64,000 nt of DNA. Source: Photobacterium jeanii. GTDB taxonomy: Bacteria > Pseudomonadota > Gammaproteobacteria > Enterobacterales > Vibrionaceae. The notes under the pieces are model-generated. The model did no database searches. It worked only from the letters and a program-made list of their open reading frames with translations, and had not been told where the DNA came from. The translations under genes and the position numbers were made by a program. The stretch spans positions 434,001 through 498,000 of the forward strand of contig NZ_LVHF01000033.1 of assembly GCF_001650345.1 (NCBI RefSeq), in the 5' to 3' direction. Below are positions 1 through 8,589 of this stretch, piece by piece. Position 1 is the first letter of the stretch. Each line of letters begins with the position of its first letter.

Positions 1-584
1 CGGGCTAAGCGTCCTTCGACCTGCGCCAAATCAGCGGTAGAGCCGATACCCGAATCTGCCCGTTTTTTGATGTCACCATAAATACGTTGATGAACAGTAA
101 AGTTGGTTTCTGATAAAGCTAAGACTTCCTGAGCCTCTAATACATCAAGGTAGGCTTGGGTTGCCCGTAAGGCTTTGTCTTGTGCGTCGGCTAAGAGTTG
201 AAAGCGTTGGGCTTCGGTTTCAGACTTGTTGCGGGTGATATCATTGTAAGTGATGGCACCATCCCAAATCAGTTGCTGCACACTCAGGCGGACTTCACGA
301 GGGTTGAAACTGCCTTTGCTACCACGTTCGTTGTTGTAATCTTCGTAGCCAACGCCTGCATCTAGGTTGAGATCGGGGAGGTAATCACCTTTGGCGGAGC
401 GGATTTGTTCGTTACGAATCATAAACTCATGATAGGCATTACGAATATCAGGGTTGCTTGCCAAGGTTTGCGCGATGGCTTGTTCTAACGATTGCCCCAT
501 AACCGCAGGAGTGGCTAACAGTGCGCAGCTTAGCAAGGATAACCTGAGGGTTGATAACGTGGAGGCAGTAGCATTTCTTTTCAT
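1..584 (-). CDS. TolC family outer membrane efflux protein (partial, N-terminal part)
   Basis: About 194 N-terminal residues are visible; the gene runs off the left edge. It starts at the ATG complementary to 582-584 with a signal-peptide-like N-terminus (hydrophobic stretch followed by TPAVMGQSLEQA). The body has the helical, glutamine- and alanine-rich pattern of TolC-type channel proteins, with the family-typical NPDIRNAYHE and the stretch around YLDVLEAQEVLALSETN. TolC-like proteins form the outer membrane channel of type I secretion or efflux systems. The start lies only 3 bp after the stop of the HlyD-like gene, so the two are almost certainly cotranscribed and form the channel and adaptor of one type I secretion machine. 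AggA/LapE-like channels of adhesin secretion systems are one possible subfamily; the truncated sequence does not settle this. Confidence 0.85.
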   Translation of the reverse strand, partial: MKRNATASTLSTLRLSLLSCALLATPAVMGQSLEQAIAQTLASNPDIRNAYHEFMIRNEQIRSAKGDYLPDLNLDAGVGYEDYNNERGSKGSFNPREVRLSVQQLIWDGAITYNDITRNKSETEAQRFQLLADAQDKALRATQAYLDVLEAQEVLALSETNFTVHQRIYGDIKKRADSGIGSTADLAQVEGRLA

Positions 585-587
585 TAT

Positions 588-1982
588 TTACTCTCTTAGC
601 GCATTTTGCTGTGCTGAAATGATCGGCTTAAGGAGATAATCCAGCACGGTTCGCTTCCCTGTAATAATGTCGGTGGACGCAGTCATTCCCGGAATAATAG
701 GGAGCTTTTCGCCACTTGAGCTTAAGAGGTAATTTTGTGCGGTACGGATCCGAACTTGGTAAAAACTGTCGCCTTTATCGTTGGTGATCGTATCGGCACT
801 GATGGTCTCTAGCTCCCCTTCTAAACCACCGTAGATAGTAAAATCATAGGCGCTGAACTTGATCATTGCGCGAAGATTTGGTCTTAGAAACGCGATATCT
901 TTGGGTGCGATTTGCGCTTCAATCAAGAGGTTGTCTTCGGTGGGAACGATAGTGATGACGTCCATTCCCGGCTGGATCACCCCGCCGACTGTGTTGGTAT
1001 GCAGAGTCTGGACTATGCCTGTTACTGGCGAGACTATGATGGTGCGGTTAACGCGGTCTTGTAATCCAATTTGCGATGCCGATAGGCTGGCAAGCTGATC
1101 GCTAATGTCGTTAAGTTCGCTTTGCAAGTTGGAGCGAAAAAGCTGGGCGGTGTCGATCCGTTTTAGGATCGCTTCTTGGATTGCAGCTTTAATGATGGGC
1201 AATTGCAACTCAGCGGATTTGAGTTCACGTCGCGTATCGTTGAGTTGGCGTTGTAATTTGAGTAGTTCAATTTTCGGTACCACGCCTTCATCGGCGAGTG
1301 GCTTCGTAATTGCCAACTCTTTGCTGGCGATGCCGTAACTACTACGCAAGCTGTTAACGCGGGATTGGGTTTCAGTGCGCTCACGAGTTTTCTGACTGAT
1401 CTGTTGTTCAATAACGGCAAGTTGGCTTTCTAGCTGAGAAATTTGATCGCTAAATTCATTTTGTTGACGACGCACTAACTCTGGATGCGCTTGTTTGAGC
1501 GCCTCAGGGAAGTTGAGTGTTTGTGGTTGGATTGCGATTGATTGTCGCCAATTACTCTGCGCACGTTGACGATTGATATTGATGCTAGCGAGTAGGGCAT
1601 TAAGACGAATACTGTCGGCTTGCAAGCCATTGAGAGATTGGCTTTGTTCGTTAAAGTCTGATTGAAATTGGGTGTCGTCGATGATCAACAATTGCTGACC
1701 TTGCTCGACCTGATCACCTTCCTTCACCAGTAGCGTTTCAACAATCCCACCTTCCAAGTTCTGTACCACTTGTAGCTGAGAGGAAGCGATGACTTTGCCA
1801 TTGCCCACGGTGACTTGATCGAGTTTGGCTTGGGAGGCCCATACCAGCGCAATAATGAAAAACAGCACAATCACCCACAGCATACGGCGGGCACTGGATG
1901 GGGTGTTTAACAGCAAAGCGGCACTTTTGTCATCGACAAAATCGAGCTGCTGATCACTGATCGGTTTCGCGTTTTTCACCAT
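588..1982 (-). CDS. HlyD family type I secretion periplasmic adaptor
   Basis: A 464-residue membrane fusion protein. Residues about 34-51 form a single transmembrane segment (MLWVIVLFFIIALVWAS) after a short cytoplasmic tail. A lipoyl/biotinyl-like half motif follows (VTVGNGKVIASSQLQVVQNLEGGIVETLLVKEG), then a long coiled-coil hairpin rich in Gln, Glu and Leu to about residue 300. The second lipoyl half and beta-barrel come next, with the typical IVSPVTGIVQTL and PGMDVITIVPTEDNL segments. The C-terminus PGMTASTDIITGKRTVLDYLLKPI is characteristic of the HlyD/LapC adaptor family. Its length is normal for the family. The TolC-like gene follows after 3 bp. The usual partner ABC transporter is not upstream, where an intergenic region lies, so it must be left of the window or elsewhere. 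Confidence 0.9.
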   Translation of the reverse strand: MVKNAKPISDQQLDFVDDKSAALLLNTPSSARRMLWVIVLFFIIALVWASQAKLDQVTVGNGKVIASSQLQVVQNLEGGIVETLLVKEGDQVEQGQQLLIIDDTQFQSDFNEQSQSLNGLQADSIRLNALLASININRQRAQSNWRQSIAIQPQTLNFPEALKQAHPELVRRQQNEFSDQISQLESQLAVIEQQISQKTRERTETQSRVNSLRSSYGIASKELAITKPLADEGVVPKIELLKLQRQLNDTRRELKSAELQLPIIKAAIQEAILKRIDTAQLFRSNLQSELNDISDQLASLSASQIGLQDRVNRTIIVSPVTGIVQTLHTNTVGGVIQPGMDVITIVPTEDNLLIEAQIAPKDIAFLRPNLRAMIKFSAYDFTIYGGLEGELETISADTITNDKGDSFYQVRIRTAQNYLLSSSGEKLPIIPGMTASTDIITGKRTVLDYLLKPIISAQQNALRE

Positions 1983-2359
1983 TTGTTGTCATATCTTCCT
2001 GAAAAACAGCAAGGTTCAAAGGCTGGTTATTTATATAAGTATTAATCTAGGAATGAACTTTTTGAAAATGAAGGCGCAGAAAAATACGTAATTTGTATTT
2101 TCTTTGCTTTTTATTGGTATGGGGTGGAGCGGCTGATCCTTAAGTCTTTTTTAGGAAAAGAAAGCGAGATTTGGTGGGAACTAAGCTTAAATAAATGATA
2201 TAGAAACAAAATAGATACGGTTGGAAATCATGCATAGCTATGTGAATGCTTAGAATTACTATCTATTGATGCAGAGTAGGCTAGCGCTTTATTCGATACT
2301 TGATAAAAATGTAAATACTTTGTTATGTTTCCTTGGTGGCTAATCAACATGGAATGTTT
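1983..2359. promoter_or_regulatory. Divergent intergenic region between the HlyD-like gene and astB
   Basis: This 377-bp, AT-rich region separates two divergently transcribed genes and must hold both promoters. I found no convincing operator, hairpin or terminator. A long open frame on the minus strand here is a shadow with no family resemblance. The stretch 2032-2060 (AT-rich, with TATATAAG and TATTAATCT) is a reasonable place for the promoter of the secretion genes. Confidence 0.4.
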
Positions 2360-3697
2360 ATGAAAGCGTATGAAGCGAATTTTGATGGTTTGGTAGGTCC
2401 AACCCATAACTACAGTGGTCTGTCGTTTGGTAATGTGGCGTCGGCAAAAAATGAAGCTGCTCCTTCTAATCCTAAGCAAGCTGCTAAACAAGGGTTAGCG
2501 AAAATGAAAGCACTCGCTGATTTAGGGCTAGTGCAGGGAGTGCTTGCGCCACAAGAAAGACCCGATATTTTCACTCTTCGCCGCTTGGGTTTTTCGGGCA
2601 GTGATAGTGAGGTGATTGCAAAAGCGGCTAAGCAAGCCCCAAAAGTACTAGCAGCCTGTTGCTCAGCCTCTAGTATGTGGACGGCGAATGCGGCGACAGT
2701 TTCTCCATCTGCTGATACCGCTGACGGAAAAGTGCATTTCACCCCAGCGAATCTGACCAATAAATTCCATCGTTCAATCGAGCACGAAACCACAGGACGG
2801 ATCTTACAAGCCACTTTTGCCGATAGTCGTTATTTCACTCATCATCCCGCATTGCCAAGTGTTGAGCACTTTGGTGATGAAGGGGCGGCGAATCACACTC
2901 GTTTTTGTCATGAGTACGGTGAGCTAGGGGTCGAGTTCTTTGTTTATGGGCGCCATGCCTTTGATGCCAGCCAACCCGCTCCTTCGCTTTTCCCTGCTCG
3001 TCATACTTATGAAGCCTGCGAAGCTGTAGCAAGATTGCACCAGCTACGCGAAGATCATGTTGTGCTGGCTCAACAAAACCCTGCGGTAATCGACCAAGGG
3101 GTGTTCCATAACGATGTGATTGCGGTAGGTAACCGTGATGTGTTGTTCTGCCATCAGCAAGCTTTCTTAGCGCAAGAACAAGTGTATCAATCGTTGCGAG
3201 AGAAAATGGGGCAGGGCTTTAAGATCATTGAAGTGCCGACAGACTCGGTATCCATTGATGATGCAGTATCGAGTTACCTGTTCAACTCCCAGTTATTGAA
3301 CTTGCCATCGGGTGAAACTGTACTGATTTTGCCTGATGAGTGCCGCCAGAATGAGGCGGTGTGGCAGTACGTACAATCTATGTTGGCGCAGAAAGTTGGG
3401 ATCGACAGCGTTAAAGTGTTTGATTTGAAGCAGAGCATGGCAAATGGCGGTGGCCCCGCTTGTTTACGTTTGCGTGTGGTGCTCAATGAGCAAGAAAGAG
3501 CGGCGGTGAATCCTGCTACCTTGATGAATGATGAGCTATTTGAGCGACTTAATACTTGGGTAGACTTCCACTATCGCGATGAGCTGCGTGAGGTTGATTT
3601 GGCGGACCCTCAATTGTTGATTGAATCGCGCACAGCGCTTGATGAATTAACTCAGATTTTGCAGTTAGGCTCAGTGTATCCATTCCAACAGGTGTAA
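2360..3697 (+). CDS. astB: N-succinylarginine dihydrolase
   Basis: A 445-residue protein that tracks E. coli AstB along its whole length (E. coli AstB is about 447 residues). AstB hydrolyses N2-succinylarginine to succinylornithine, releasing CO2 and two ammonia; it is the second step of the arginine succinyltransferase pathway in the cytoplasm. Recognisable segments are [19 protein letters not shown] at the N-terminus, [32 protein letters not shown]-like [31 protein letters not shown] and [18 protein letters not shown] start at the ATG at 2360 because family members begin at MxAxExNFDGLVG; the longer frame from a TTG at 2333 adds nine residues with no family support. No other ast genes lie in the window, so this is an isolated member of the pathway. 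Confidence 0.95.
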   Translation: MKAYEANFDGLVGPTHNYSGLSFGNVASAKNEAAPSNPKQAAKQGLAKMKALADLGLVQGVLAPQERPDIFTLRRLGFSGSDSEVIAKAAKQAPKVLAACCSASSMWTANAATVSPSADTADGKVHFTPANLTNKFHRSIEHETTGRILQATFADSRYFTHHPALPSVEHFGDEGAANHTRFCHEYGELGVEFFVYGRHAFDASQPAPSLFPARHTYEACEAVARLHQLREDHVVLAQQNPAVIDQGVFHNDVIAVGNRDVLFCHQQAFLAQEQVYQSLREKMGQGFKIIEVPTDSVSIDDAVSSYLFNSQLLNLPSGETVLILPDECRQNEAVWQYVQSMLAQKVGIDSVKVFDLKQSMANGGGPACLRLRVVLNEQERAAVNPATLMNDELFERLNTWVDFHYRDELREVDLADPQLLIESRTALDELTQILQLGSVYPFQQV

Positions 3698-4023
3698 TCG
3701 CGTTTAAAGCAAGTTTGAATGCGATTTAAATGATAAAAGTGGAAGTAAGAAAATAAAAAGGGAGGCGGGACTTAGCATGATCCCCCACCTCCCTGTAACG
3801 TCTATAACCAAAGGAAAAATTACAGACAGATATTGGCTGTCAGCTGCCAATGTGTTTGCCTCACAGTATCCCCTCTTAGGCTTTTATCAGCCAGTACCGT
3901 GAAGCGTTGCCCACTATGTGTGTGGTTTTTGAGTCGTATTGTGATGAATTACGATCTTGTTGTTTTTCTACCCGTCGTAGATCCGGTTATAGCTATTTAT
4001 AGCCCAATAGCAGGGTTGTTGTC
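3698..4023. other. Intergenic region between convergent astB and the alternative oxidase gene
   Basis: This is 326 bp between the 3' ends of two convergent genes. Apart from the hairpin at 3760-3793 I see nothing coding; a 66-codon open frame at 3833-4033 overlaps the oxidase 3' end and looks spurious. Confidence 0.5.
3760..3793 (-). terminator. Possible terminator hairpin, best oriented for the minus strand
   Basis: A G-rich arm GGGAGGCGGGA (3760-3770) faces a C-rich arm TCCCCCACCTCCC (3781-3793) around a short loop. Read on the minus strand the stem is followed by CTTTTTATTTTC, a T-rich tail; on the plus strand there is no T tract. It could end alternative oxidase transcripts, with a 230-nt 3' UTR, or act as a weak block for astB. 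Confidence 0.45.
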
Positions 4024-4659
4024 TTATTGCTGATGGGCAGGAAGTACTGCGCTTTCGTAGGCATCAGCAAAGCCGTGATTTCTGTCTCTGTGATGCGCTT
4101 CATCTTCGCGAATACGTAAAATTACATCGCGTAATTTGGCATCGGCTGCAAGTTGGTAGTAATCAATCGCAATTTGAGGTGCTTCCACATTTTCAACCTC
4201 ACCATTGTCGATTTTGCTGAGGTACTCGGTATAGCTTTTACAAGCTTCTTCCTCAAAATAGCCGACGATGCGGTGAGCAATCTTGGACGACAAGAGATAA
4301 ATAATGCTGTAAACCACCAGAAAAGCACCTTGGCCAAGCAATACCAAAGCACGTTCAATCCAACTTGGCTTCGCAATATCAAGGAAGATCATCAGGTGCA
4401 TACGTTCATTTTCTGCTTCTTCGAGTAGTTCTCGAATCCAACCTTCATCGTCGCGCATACGGCGAAGTGCTTTAAGGTGATTAAACATACCTGCCACCAT
4501 GCCAGGAACCGCGGCAATAGTTTCTAAAATGACAGCACGTTTAGCGTACTTACTGCCGTAAAAGATATTGAGCATGAATTTAAGAAATTGCGTGATGCGA
4601 TAAGCAACCCGCTCGGAAATTTTGCTGGCTTCTTTGTGTGTGTGTTGAAAGTCTGACAT
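4024..4659 (-). CDS. aox: Alternative oxidase (cyanide-insensitive ubiquinol oxidase)
   Basis: A 211-residue di-iron alternative oxidase, a membrane-associated enzyme that oxidises ubiquinol and reduces oxygen to water without pumping protons. The four-helix di-iron ligands can be placed: E46 in LETIAAVPG, E85 and H88 in EENERMH-type EEAENERMHLM, E137 in FEEEACKSY, and E187 and H190 in EDEAHHRD. Two hydrophobic stretches (about 43-60 and 104-125) fit the interfacial membrane helices. I chose the ATG complementary to 4657-4659 (MSDFQHTH); an in-frame ATG 18 codons upstream falls inside the operator region. Bacterial AOX is uncommon and is known from Vibrionaceae, where it is nitric-oxide inducible in Vibrio fischeri. 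Two NsrR-like palindromes lie just upstream and fit that regulation. Very confident of family. Confidence 0.95.
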   Translation of the reverse strand: MSDFQHTHKEASKISERVAYRITQFLKFMLNIFYGSKYAKRAVILETIAAVPGMVAGMFNHLKALRRMRDDEGWIRELLEEAENERMHLMIFLDIAKPSWIERALVLLGQGAFLVVYSIIYLLSSKIAHRIVGYFEEEACKSYTEYLSKIDNGEVENVEAPQIAIDYYQLAADAKLRDVILRIREDEAHHRDRNHGFADAYESAVLPAHQQ

Positions 4660-4693
4660 GAGCTTTACTCTTATATTTTTGCTATCGCGATAA

Positions 4694-4716
4694 AAGTTGC
4701 ATTCGCGATGCACGTT
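4694..4716. promoter_or_regulatory. NsrR-like operator 1 upstream of the alternative oxidase
   Basis: A 23-bp element AAgtTGCATtc-G-cgATGCAcgTT, centred on G4705. The bases match the NsrR consensus frame AAGATGCATTT-N-AAATGCATCTT at AA, TGCAT, ATGCA and TT. It lies downstream of the putative -10 box of the oxidase promoter, where a repressor would block elongation or initiation. NsrR is an Fe-S repressor relieved by nitric oxide. Confidence 0.7.
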
Positions 4717-4717
4717 T

Positions 4718-4740
4718 AAGTTGCATCAATAATACATGTT
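4718..4740. promoter_or_regulatory. NsrR-like operator 2 overlapping the oxidase -10 box
   Basis: A second 23-bp element in the same frame, AA-TGCAT-ATACA-TT, with one mismatch in the core (A at 4734, where the consensus has G). It starts one base after operator 1, so the two centres are 24 bp apart. It overlaps the putative -10 box TATTAT (complement of 4729-4734). Confidence 0.6.
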
Positions 4741-4756
4741 TAAAATTGGTGCGCAA
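4729..4756 (-). promoter_or_regulatory. Putative sigma-70 promoter of the alternative oxidase gene
   Basis: On the minus strand a -35 box TTGCGC (complement of 4751-4756) is followed after 16 bp by a -10 box TATTAT (complement of 4729-4734). The transcript would have a leader of about 60-65 nt. Overlap with the NsrR-like palindromes supports the assignment; it is an inference from spacing and match only. Confidence 0.4.
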
Positions 4757-4759
4757 GCC

Positions 4760-5152
4760 CTTTCGTGAGCGAAATACGAGTTGAAACTTCGTTAGCTTTT
4801 TCCTGCTTTTATCTGACACTTAGCATACATCTAGGGCATTGGGTTGATGTTTACGTCTTTGTGCGCACTTGGTTGTAGCCGTCGTTAAAGCCGCGTAACG
4901 GAAGGGGAGTCAAAGTAGATGTGATGCTTTGTACGTTATGAAATGAAAACTATCAGAAAACCAGTTGCGTGGAATCGCAAGGTATATACTTCTCTCAATA
5001 ATACTTGTGTTAATTAGTCTAAGCTCGGTGGAAATTGTGATAGCCGTAATCGATACCGTGCACAGTTTTTTATTGTGCTAGTGGATAGTAGGTGAGAATG
5101 ACTATCATTTGCTGTAATTTCTTCCTGAAACATACGCGGCAGGAATCAGACC
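4760..5152. other. Intergenic region upstream of the phosphosugar mutase gene
   Basis: About 390 bp between the oxidase promoter and the mutase start. It must contain the mutase promoter. I see no strong operator, hairpin or open frame. A Fur-box-like AATGACTATCATTT at 5098-5111 is too weak to call. The ribosome binding site GGCAGGAATCA sits just before the start. Confidence 0.4.
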
Positions 5153-6871
5153 ATGAATGAAACTATTTCCCAATGGATCGCACGCGACCCAGATCCAAAA
5201 ACTCAACAAGAACTACAAACATTACTGGATGCGGGCGATGACGCAGCCTTAGCTGATCGTTTTTCTCAGCGCTTAGCTTTTGGTACGGCAGGTCTTCGTG
5301 GCGTGGTGGGAGCAGGACCTAACCGCATGAACCGTTTAGTGATTCAAGAAACCGCTACTGGGCTTGGTCACTATCTGTTATCACAAATTGAAGAAGCCGA
5401 TCATCGTGGGGTGGTGATTGGTTACGATGGGCGTTTGGACTCGAAGCAGTTTGCACAAGATGCCGCTTCGGCTCTTACCGCGTTAGGCATCAAAGTGTTC
5501 CTTACTCACAAAGTTGCGCCAACTCCGTTGGTTGCTTTTGGGGTGAAGCAATTGGGCGCAGCTGCCGGTATTGTCGTGACTGCGAGCCATAACCCGCCAG
5601 AGTACAATGGTTTTAAAGTGTATTGGGAAAACGGCGCACAAATTATTGCCCCGCATGACTCAGGTATTGCTGCTGAAATTGATAAAGCCGCCCAACAACC
5701 TCTGAACTTGATGACGCTTGAGCAAGCGGAACATCAAGGCTTGTTAGCATGGCTAGGTGATGACTATTACCAAGCGTATCTGGATGCACAATTCGCCAAC
5801 CCGTTACTCCAAAACAATACTCAACCAGAGGCTGTAGCATTGGCTTATACGGCGATGCATGGCGTAGGTGCTGAGATGGCAGAGAGCATGCTAAAACGTG
5901 TTGGTTTTACACAAGTTCACAGTGTTGCCGCACAGCGTGAGCCTGACGGTACTTTCCCAACGGTTAATTTCCCGAACCCTGAAGAAGCTGGGGCTATGGA
6001 TTTAGTGATTGCTGAAGCGAAAAAGCATAATGCGTTGTTGGCGTGCGCTAATGACCCAGATGCCGATCGCTTTGCCGTTGCGGTGCGTGATATTCACGGC
6101 GAATATCGCATGTTAACAGGCGACCAAGTGGGCATTTTATTTGGTAATTACTTACTGAATGTTGCTCAAGGCACCAATGAAAATCTAGTTGGTACGACGA
6201 TTGTGTCGTCGAGCTTACTTGAAAAGATTGCTCTTGCGCATAACGCTAAGTTCTACCAAACCCTGACGGGGTTCAAATGGTTAACCAATGTTGCAATGGA
6301 AAAGCAAACGCAAGATAGCCAATTCTTATTTGCTTACGAAGAAGCGCTTGGTTACACCGTTGGTAATAAGGTTTGGGATAAAGATGGGCTGACTGCATTG
6401 GTCGCTTTTGCCCAAATGACTGCCGAATTAGCGGCGAAAGGGCAGAACATTTGGTCTCAACTTGAAGCGATTTACCGCCAGCACGGTTTCTATTTGAATG
6501 CCCAGCGTAGCATCGCATTGCAACCTGATTCGCCAGCCATTGGCAGTATCTTACGTGCTTCGCCACCGTCACGTATTGCGGGTGTTGATATCGTCCAAAC
6601 TGATGATTTGCAAAGCTTAGAGCGCAGCTTCAGTGGCGAGCTTGCGAATAAACCTGCCGAAACAATTGATTTGCCAGCGAGTGACGTGTTGATTTATCAC
6701 TTAGCGAATGGTGTCCGTGTGGTGGTGCGTCCATCTGGTACTGAGCCAAAAGTGAAATGCTACTACGAAGTGGTGGAGCAGATGTTGGAAGATGAGAGTT
6801 ATGAAGAAGCCAAACAGCGTGCTGAAGCGCAAATGACGGCTTTGATCGATGCGCATCAGGCTTCGCTCTAA
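5153..6871 (+). CDS. Phosphosugar mutase (phosphoglucomutase/phosphomannomutase family, PGM2-like)
   Basis: A 572-residue alpha-D-phosphohexomutase. The four signature regions are present: AFGTAGLRG near residue 42; the catalytic phosphoserine loop TASHNPPEYNGFKVYW near 142-157; the metal-binding loop DPDADRF near 301-307; and the phosphate-binding loop RPSGTEPK near 525-532. The sugar-binding loop FAYEEALGY resembles the PGM2/PgcA branch rather than the E. coli Pgm branch. Such enzymes interconvert glucose-1-phosphate and glucose-6-phosphate, and some act on mannose- or pentose-phosphates. Here it could link maltodextrin and glycogen metabolism, encoded downstream, to glycolysis. It is monocistronic: a terminator follows at 6897. 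Exact substrate preference is not readable from sequence. Confidence 0.9.
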   Translation: MNETISQWIARDPDPKTQQELQTLLDAGDDAALADRFSQRLAFGTAGLRGVVGAGPNRMNRLVIQETATGLGHYLLSQIEEADHRGVVIGYDGRLDSKQFAQDAASALTALGIKVFLTHKVAPTPLVAFGVKQLGAAAGIVVTASHNPPEYNGFKVYWENGAQIIAPHDSGIAAEIDKAAQQPLNLMTLEQAEHQGLLAWLGDDYYQAYLDAQFANPLLQNNTQPEAVALAYTAMHGVGAEMAESMLKRVGFTQVHSVAAQREPDGTFPTVNFPNPEEAGAMDLVIAEAKKHNALLACANDPDADRFAVAVRDIHGEYRMLTGDQVGILFGNYLLNVAQGTNENLVGTTIVSSSLLEKIALAHNAKFYQTLTGFKWLTNVAMEKQTQDSQFLFAYEEALGYTVGNKVWDKDGLTALVAFAQMTAELAAKGQNIWSQLEAIYRQHGFYLNAQRSIALQPDSPAIGSILRASPPSRIAGVDIVQTDDLQSLERSFSGELANKPAETIDLPASDVLIYHLANGVRVVVRPSGTEPKVKCYYEVVEQMLEDESYEEAKQRAEAQMTALIDAHQASL

Positions 6872-6896
6872 TCATTAACGTGTGAATTAACTATTA

Positions 6897-6931
6897 AATC
6901 CGCTCTGTATTAAGCAGGGCGGATTTTGTTT
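6897..6931. terminator. Terminator after the phosphosugar mutase gene
   Basis: The stem AATCCGCtCTG / CAGgGCGGATT is followed by TTGTTT. It sits 26 bp after the stop and between convergent genes, so it may also act on the M20 peptidase transcript from the other side. Confidence 0.75.
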
Positions 6932-7020
6932 GGCGGAGATGAATAGCGTGACTTTGCGCATGGGTATTAATTCTAGCGAAGGTATTAACTGTATCGCTAT
7001 ATATTCATCTATCTAAGTCT

Positions 7021-8169
7021 TTACAGCGCAACGTTGTGACGGGTATGAAGCAATTGTAAGAACAACTTGGCTGCTATATCGAGTAACGGATCGGGAAAAT
7101 CAAAGTCAGGGTTATGCAGTTCAGGGTGTTGCTCGCCACTGCCTAAGCAAAATAAGGTGCCTTGCCAACGTTGCAGAAATTCACCCACATCTTCAGACCA
7201 CCGCATAGGTGCAGTTGGGATCACGACAGGGTAGTCCAGCGCTTCTGCTGCAGAAATCACTTCTTGTGTACACTTGCTATCGTTGAGCGTTGCAGCGAAA
7301 GGTTCCACCCATTCAATGGTCGCTGTGAGCCCTTGTTGCTGCGCTTGTGCTTGGACGAAGTCTTGAAGTTGTTGTTGCATTGTGTGTAATGCTTGGTCGC
7401 TATCGCTACGAATCGTTGCCATCACATCGGCTTTACCCGGTGAAGTACCAAAGCCGGGGTTACCCACTTTCACATGTACCAAAGTCACCAAGCAGAATGC
7501 GTCCTCAATGCTATCTGGCAAGGTGGTGAGGTAGTTCATGATTTCACTTACCGCTTTGGCAGGGCTGCGGCCGTTTTCTGGTTTGGCTGCGTGTGAGGTT
7601 TTGCCCTGTAATTGAATGCTAACGCCAGTCGATGCGCAGGCGAAAGGACCGTCTTTCACCACCACTGTACCAAGTGGATAGCCCGGTAGATTGTGGTACG
7701 CAAAGACTGCGTCTGGATTGAAGTGTTGTAAGCGCGGATCTGCCAGCATATTTTGTGCACCCATCCCGATTTCTTCAGCGGGTTGGAATAGTAGGATCAC
7801 GCGTCCTGTTTGCGGAGGGTGTTCACTCAAATGGGCTGCCACACTCAGTAGGCTCGCAGTATGACCGTCATGTCCACAAGCGTGCATACAGCCGTGATGG
7901 CGTGAAGCGTGATCGTGCTGCGCTTGTTCTGTGATAGGTAACGCGTCAAAATCTGCTCGTAGCAAGGTTTCTTTGCCCGGATTCCCACTATTGATGTCAA
8001 CGACGATGCCGTAGCCACCTATATTAGTGTGGGGTGAATAACCGAATTTGAGTAATTGATCGATGATCTCTGATGCCGTTTTGTGTTCATGTAGGGAAAG
8101 CTCAGGATAACGATGAAGATGGTGACGGAAACGGATCGGGTCAAAAGACTGCGTAGACGATGTAGACAT
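7021..8169 (-). CDS. M20 family amidohydrolase (hippurate hydrolase / N-acyl amino acid amidohydrolase type)
   Basis: A 382-residue M20D metallo-hydrolase. It shows LLRADFDALPI at about 69-79, the metal-binding HACGHDGH at 96-103 (C98, H100, H103), the catalytic glutamates in FQPAEEIGMGAQNML, and the lid/dimerisation segment beginning near ASTGVSIQLQGKTSHAAKPENGRSPAKAV. The C-terminal SGEQHPELHNPDFDFPD carries the last metal-site histidine. Members hydrolyse N-acylated amino acids or small amides in the cytoplasm; close relatives are annotated as hippurate hydrolase, indole-acetyl-amino-acid hydrolase or aminoacylase, and the substrate cannot be told here. No signal peptide. It is divergent from the PepSY gene and not part of an operon. 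Confidence 0.88.
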   Translation of the reverse strand: MSTSSTQSFDPIRFRHHLHRYPELSLHEHKTASEIIDQLLKFGYSPHTNIGGYGIVVDINSGNPGKETLLRADFDALPITEQAQHDHASRHHGCMHACGHDGHTASLLSVAAHLSEHPPQTGRVILLFQPAEEIGMGAQNMLADPRLQHFNPDAVFAYHNLPGYPLGTVVVKDGPFACASTGVSIQLQGKTSHAAKPENGRSPAKAVSEIMNYLTTLPDSIEDAFCLVTLVHVKVGNPGFGTSPGKADVMATIRSDSDQALHTMQQQLQDFVQAQAQQQGLTATIEWVEPFAATLNDSKCTQEVISAAEALDYPVVIPTAPMRWSEDVGEFLQRWQGTLFCLGSGEQHPELHNPDFDFPDPLLDIAAKLFLQLLHTRHNVAL

Positions 8170-8307
8170 AACAACTCATTGATTAATCTTAATCACCACA
8201 CTGTACTCAGCTATGAGCTTTGATTGTGTGATCAAATTCGAAATAACAATACATCTCAAAGGTTTAACCTTATTATGATGTTTGAATCCAATTTTTGGGG
8301 AAGCTGT

Positions 8308-8589
8308 ATGAATGTTGTAAAACACCGCCTCATTGGTTTGGCTGTATTCGGTTTTATGGTCTCTGGCTCGGTGCTTGCTGATCCGGTAAGTACTATGCCT
8401 AAAGATGCCTTAACGGTGCAAAAAGCGATGCGCCTATTACAAAATCAGGGTTATTACGATTTTCGTAAAATCAAAATTGAACATGATGAAAATGAGATTG
8501 AGGTGGAAGCTCGCAATAAATTAGGCAATAAAGTTGAGGTCGAACTAGATTTGTTTTCAGGACAAATCCTCACTATAGAGCATGACTAA
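8308..8589 (+). CDS. Small exported PepSY-domain-like protein
   Basis: 93 residues from the ATG at 8308, which follows a GGGGAAG ribosome binding site. A longer frame from 8224 has no such site and would hide the signal peptide. Residues 1-24 are a classic signal peptide (RLIGLAVFGFMVSGSVLA, cleavage after VLA). The mature part (ALTVQKAMRLLQNQGYYDFRKIKIEHDENEIEVEA, then EVELDLFSGQILTIEHD) has the beta-strand/helix pattern of a PepSY domain. These are periplasmic domains often thought to modulate peptidases or sensors. It would be periplasmic. Function is unknown; domain assignment is by pattern only. Confidence 0.65.
   Translation: MNVVKHRLIGLAVFGFMVSGSVLADPVSTMPKDALTVQKAMRLLQNQGYYDFRKIKIEHDENEIEVEARNKLGNKVEVELDLFSGQILTIEHD

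Noticed and set aside
2333-2359. TTG start for astB nine codons upstream
   Set aside because: Family members start at the ATG at 2360; the extra residues have no counterpart.
3833-4033. 66-codon open frame between astB and aox
   Set aside because: It overlaps the oxidase 3' end, has no ribosome binding site and no family-like sequence.
5098-5111. Fur-box-like AATGACTATCATTT upstream of the phosphosugar mutase gene
   Set aside because: Only a partial match, and no iron-related gene is adjacent.
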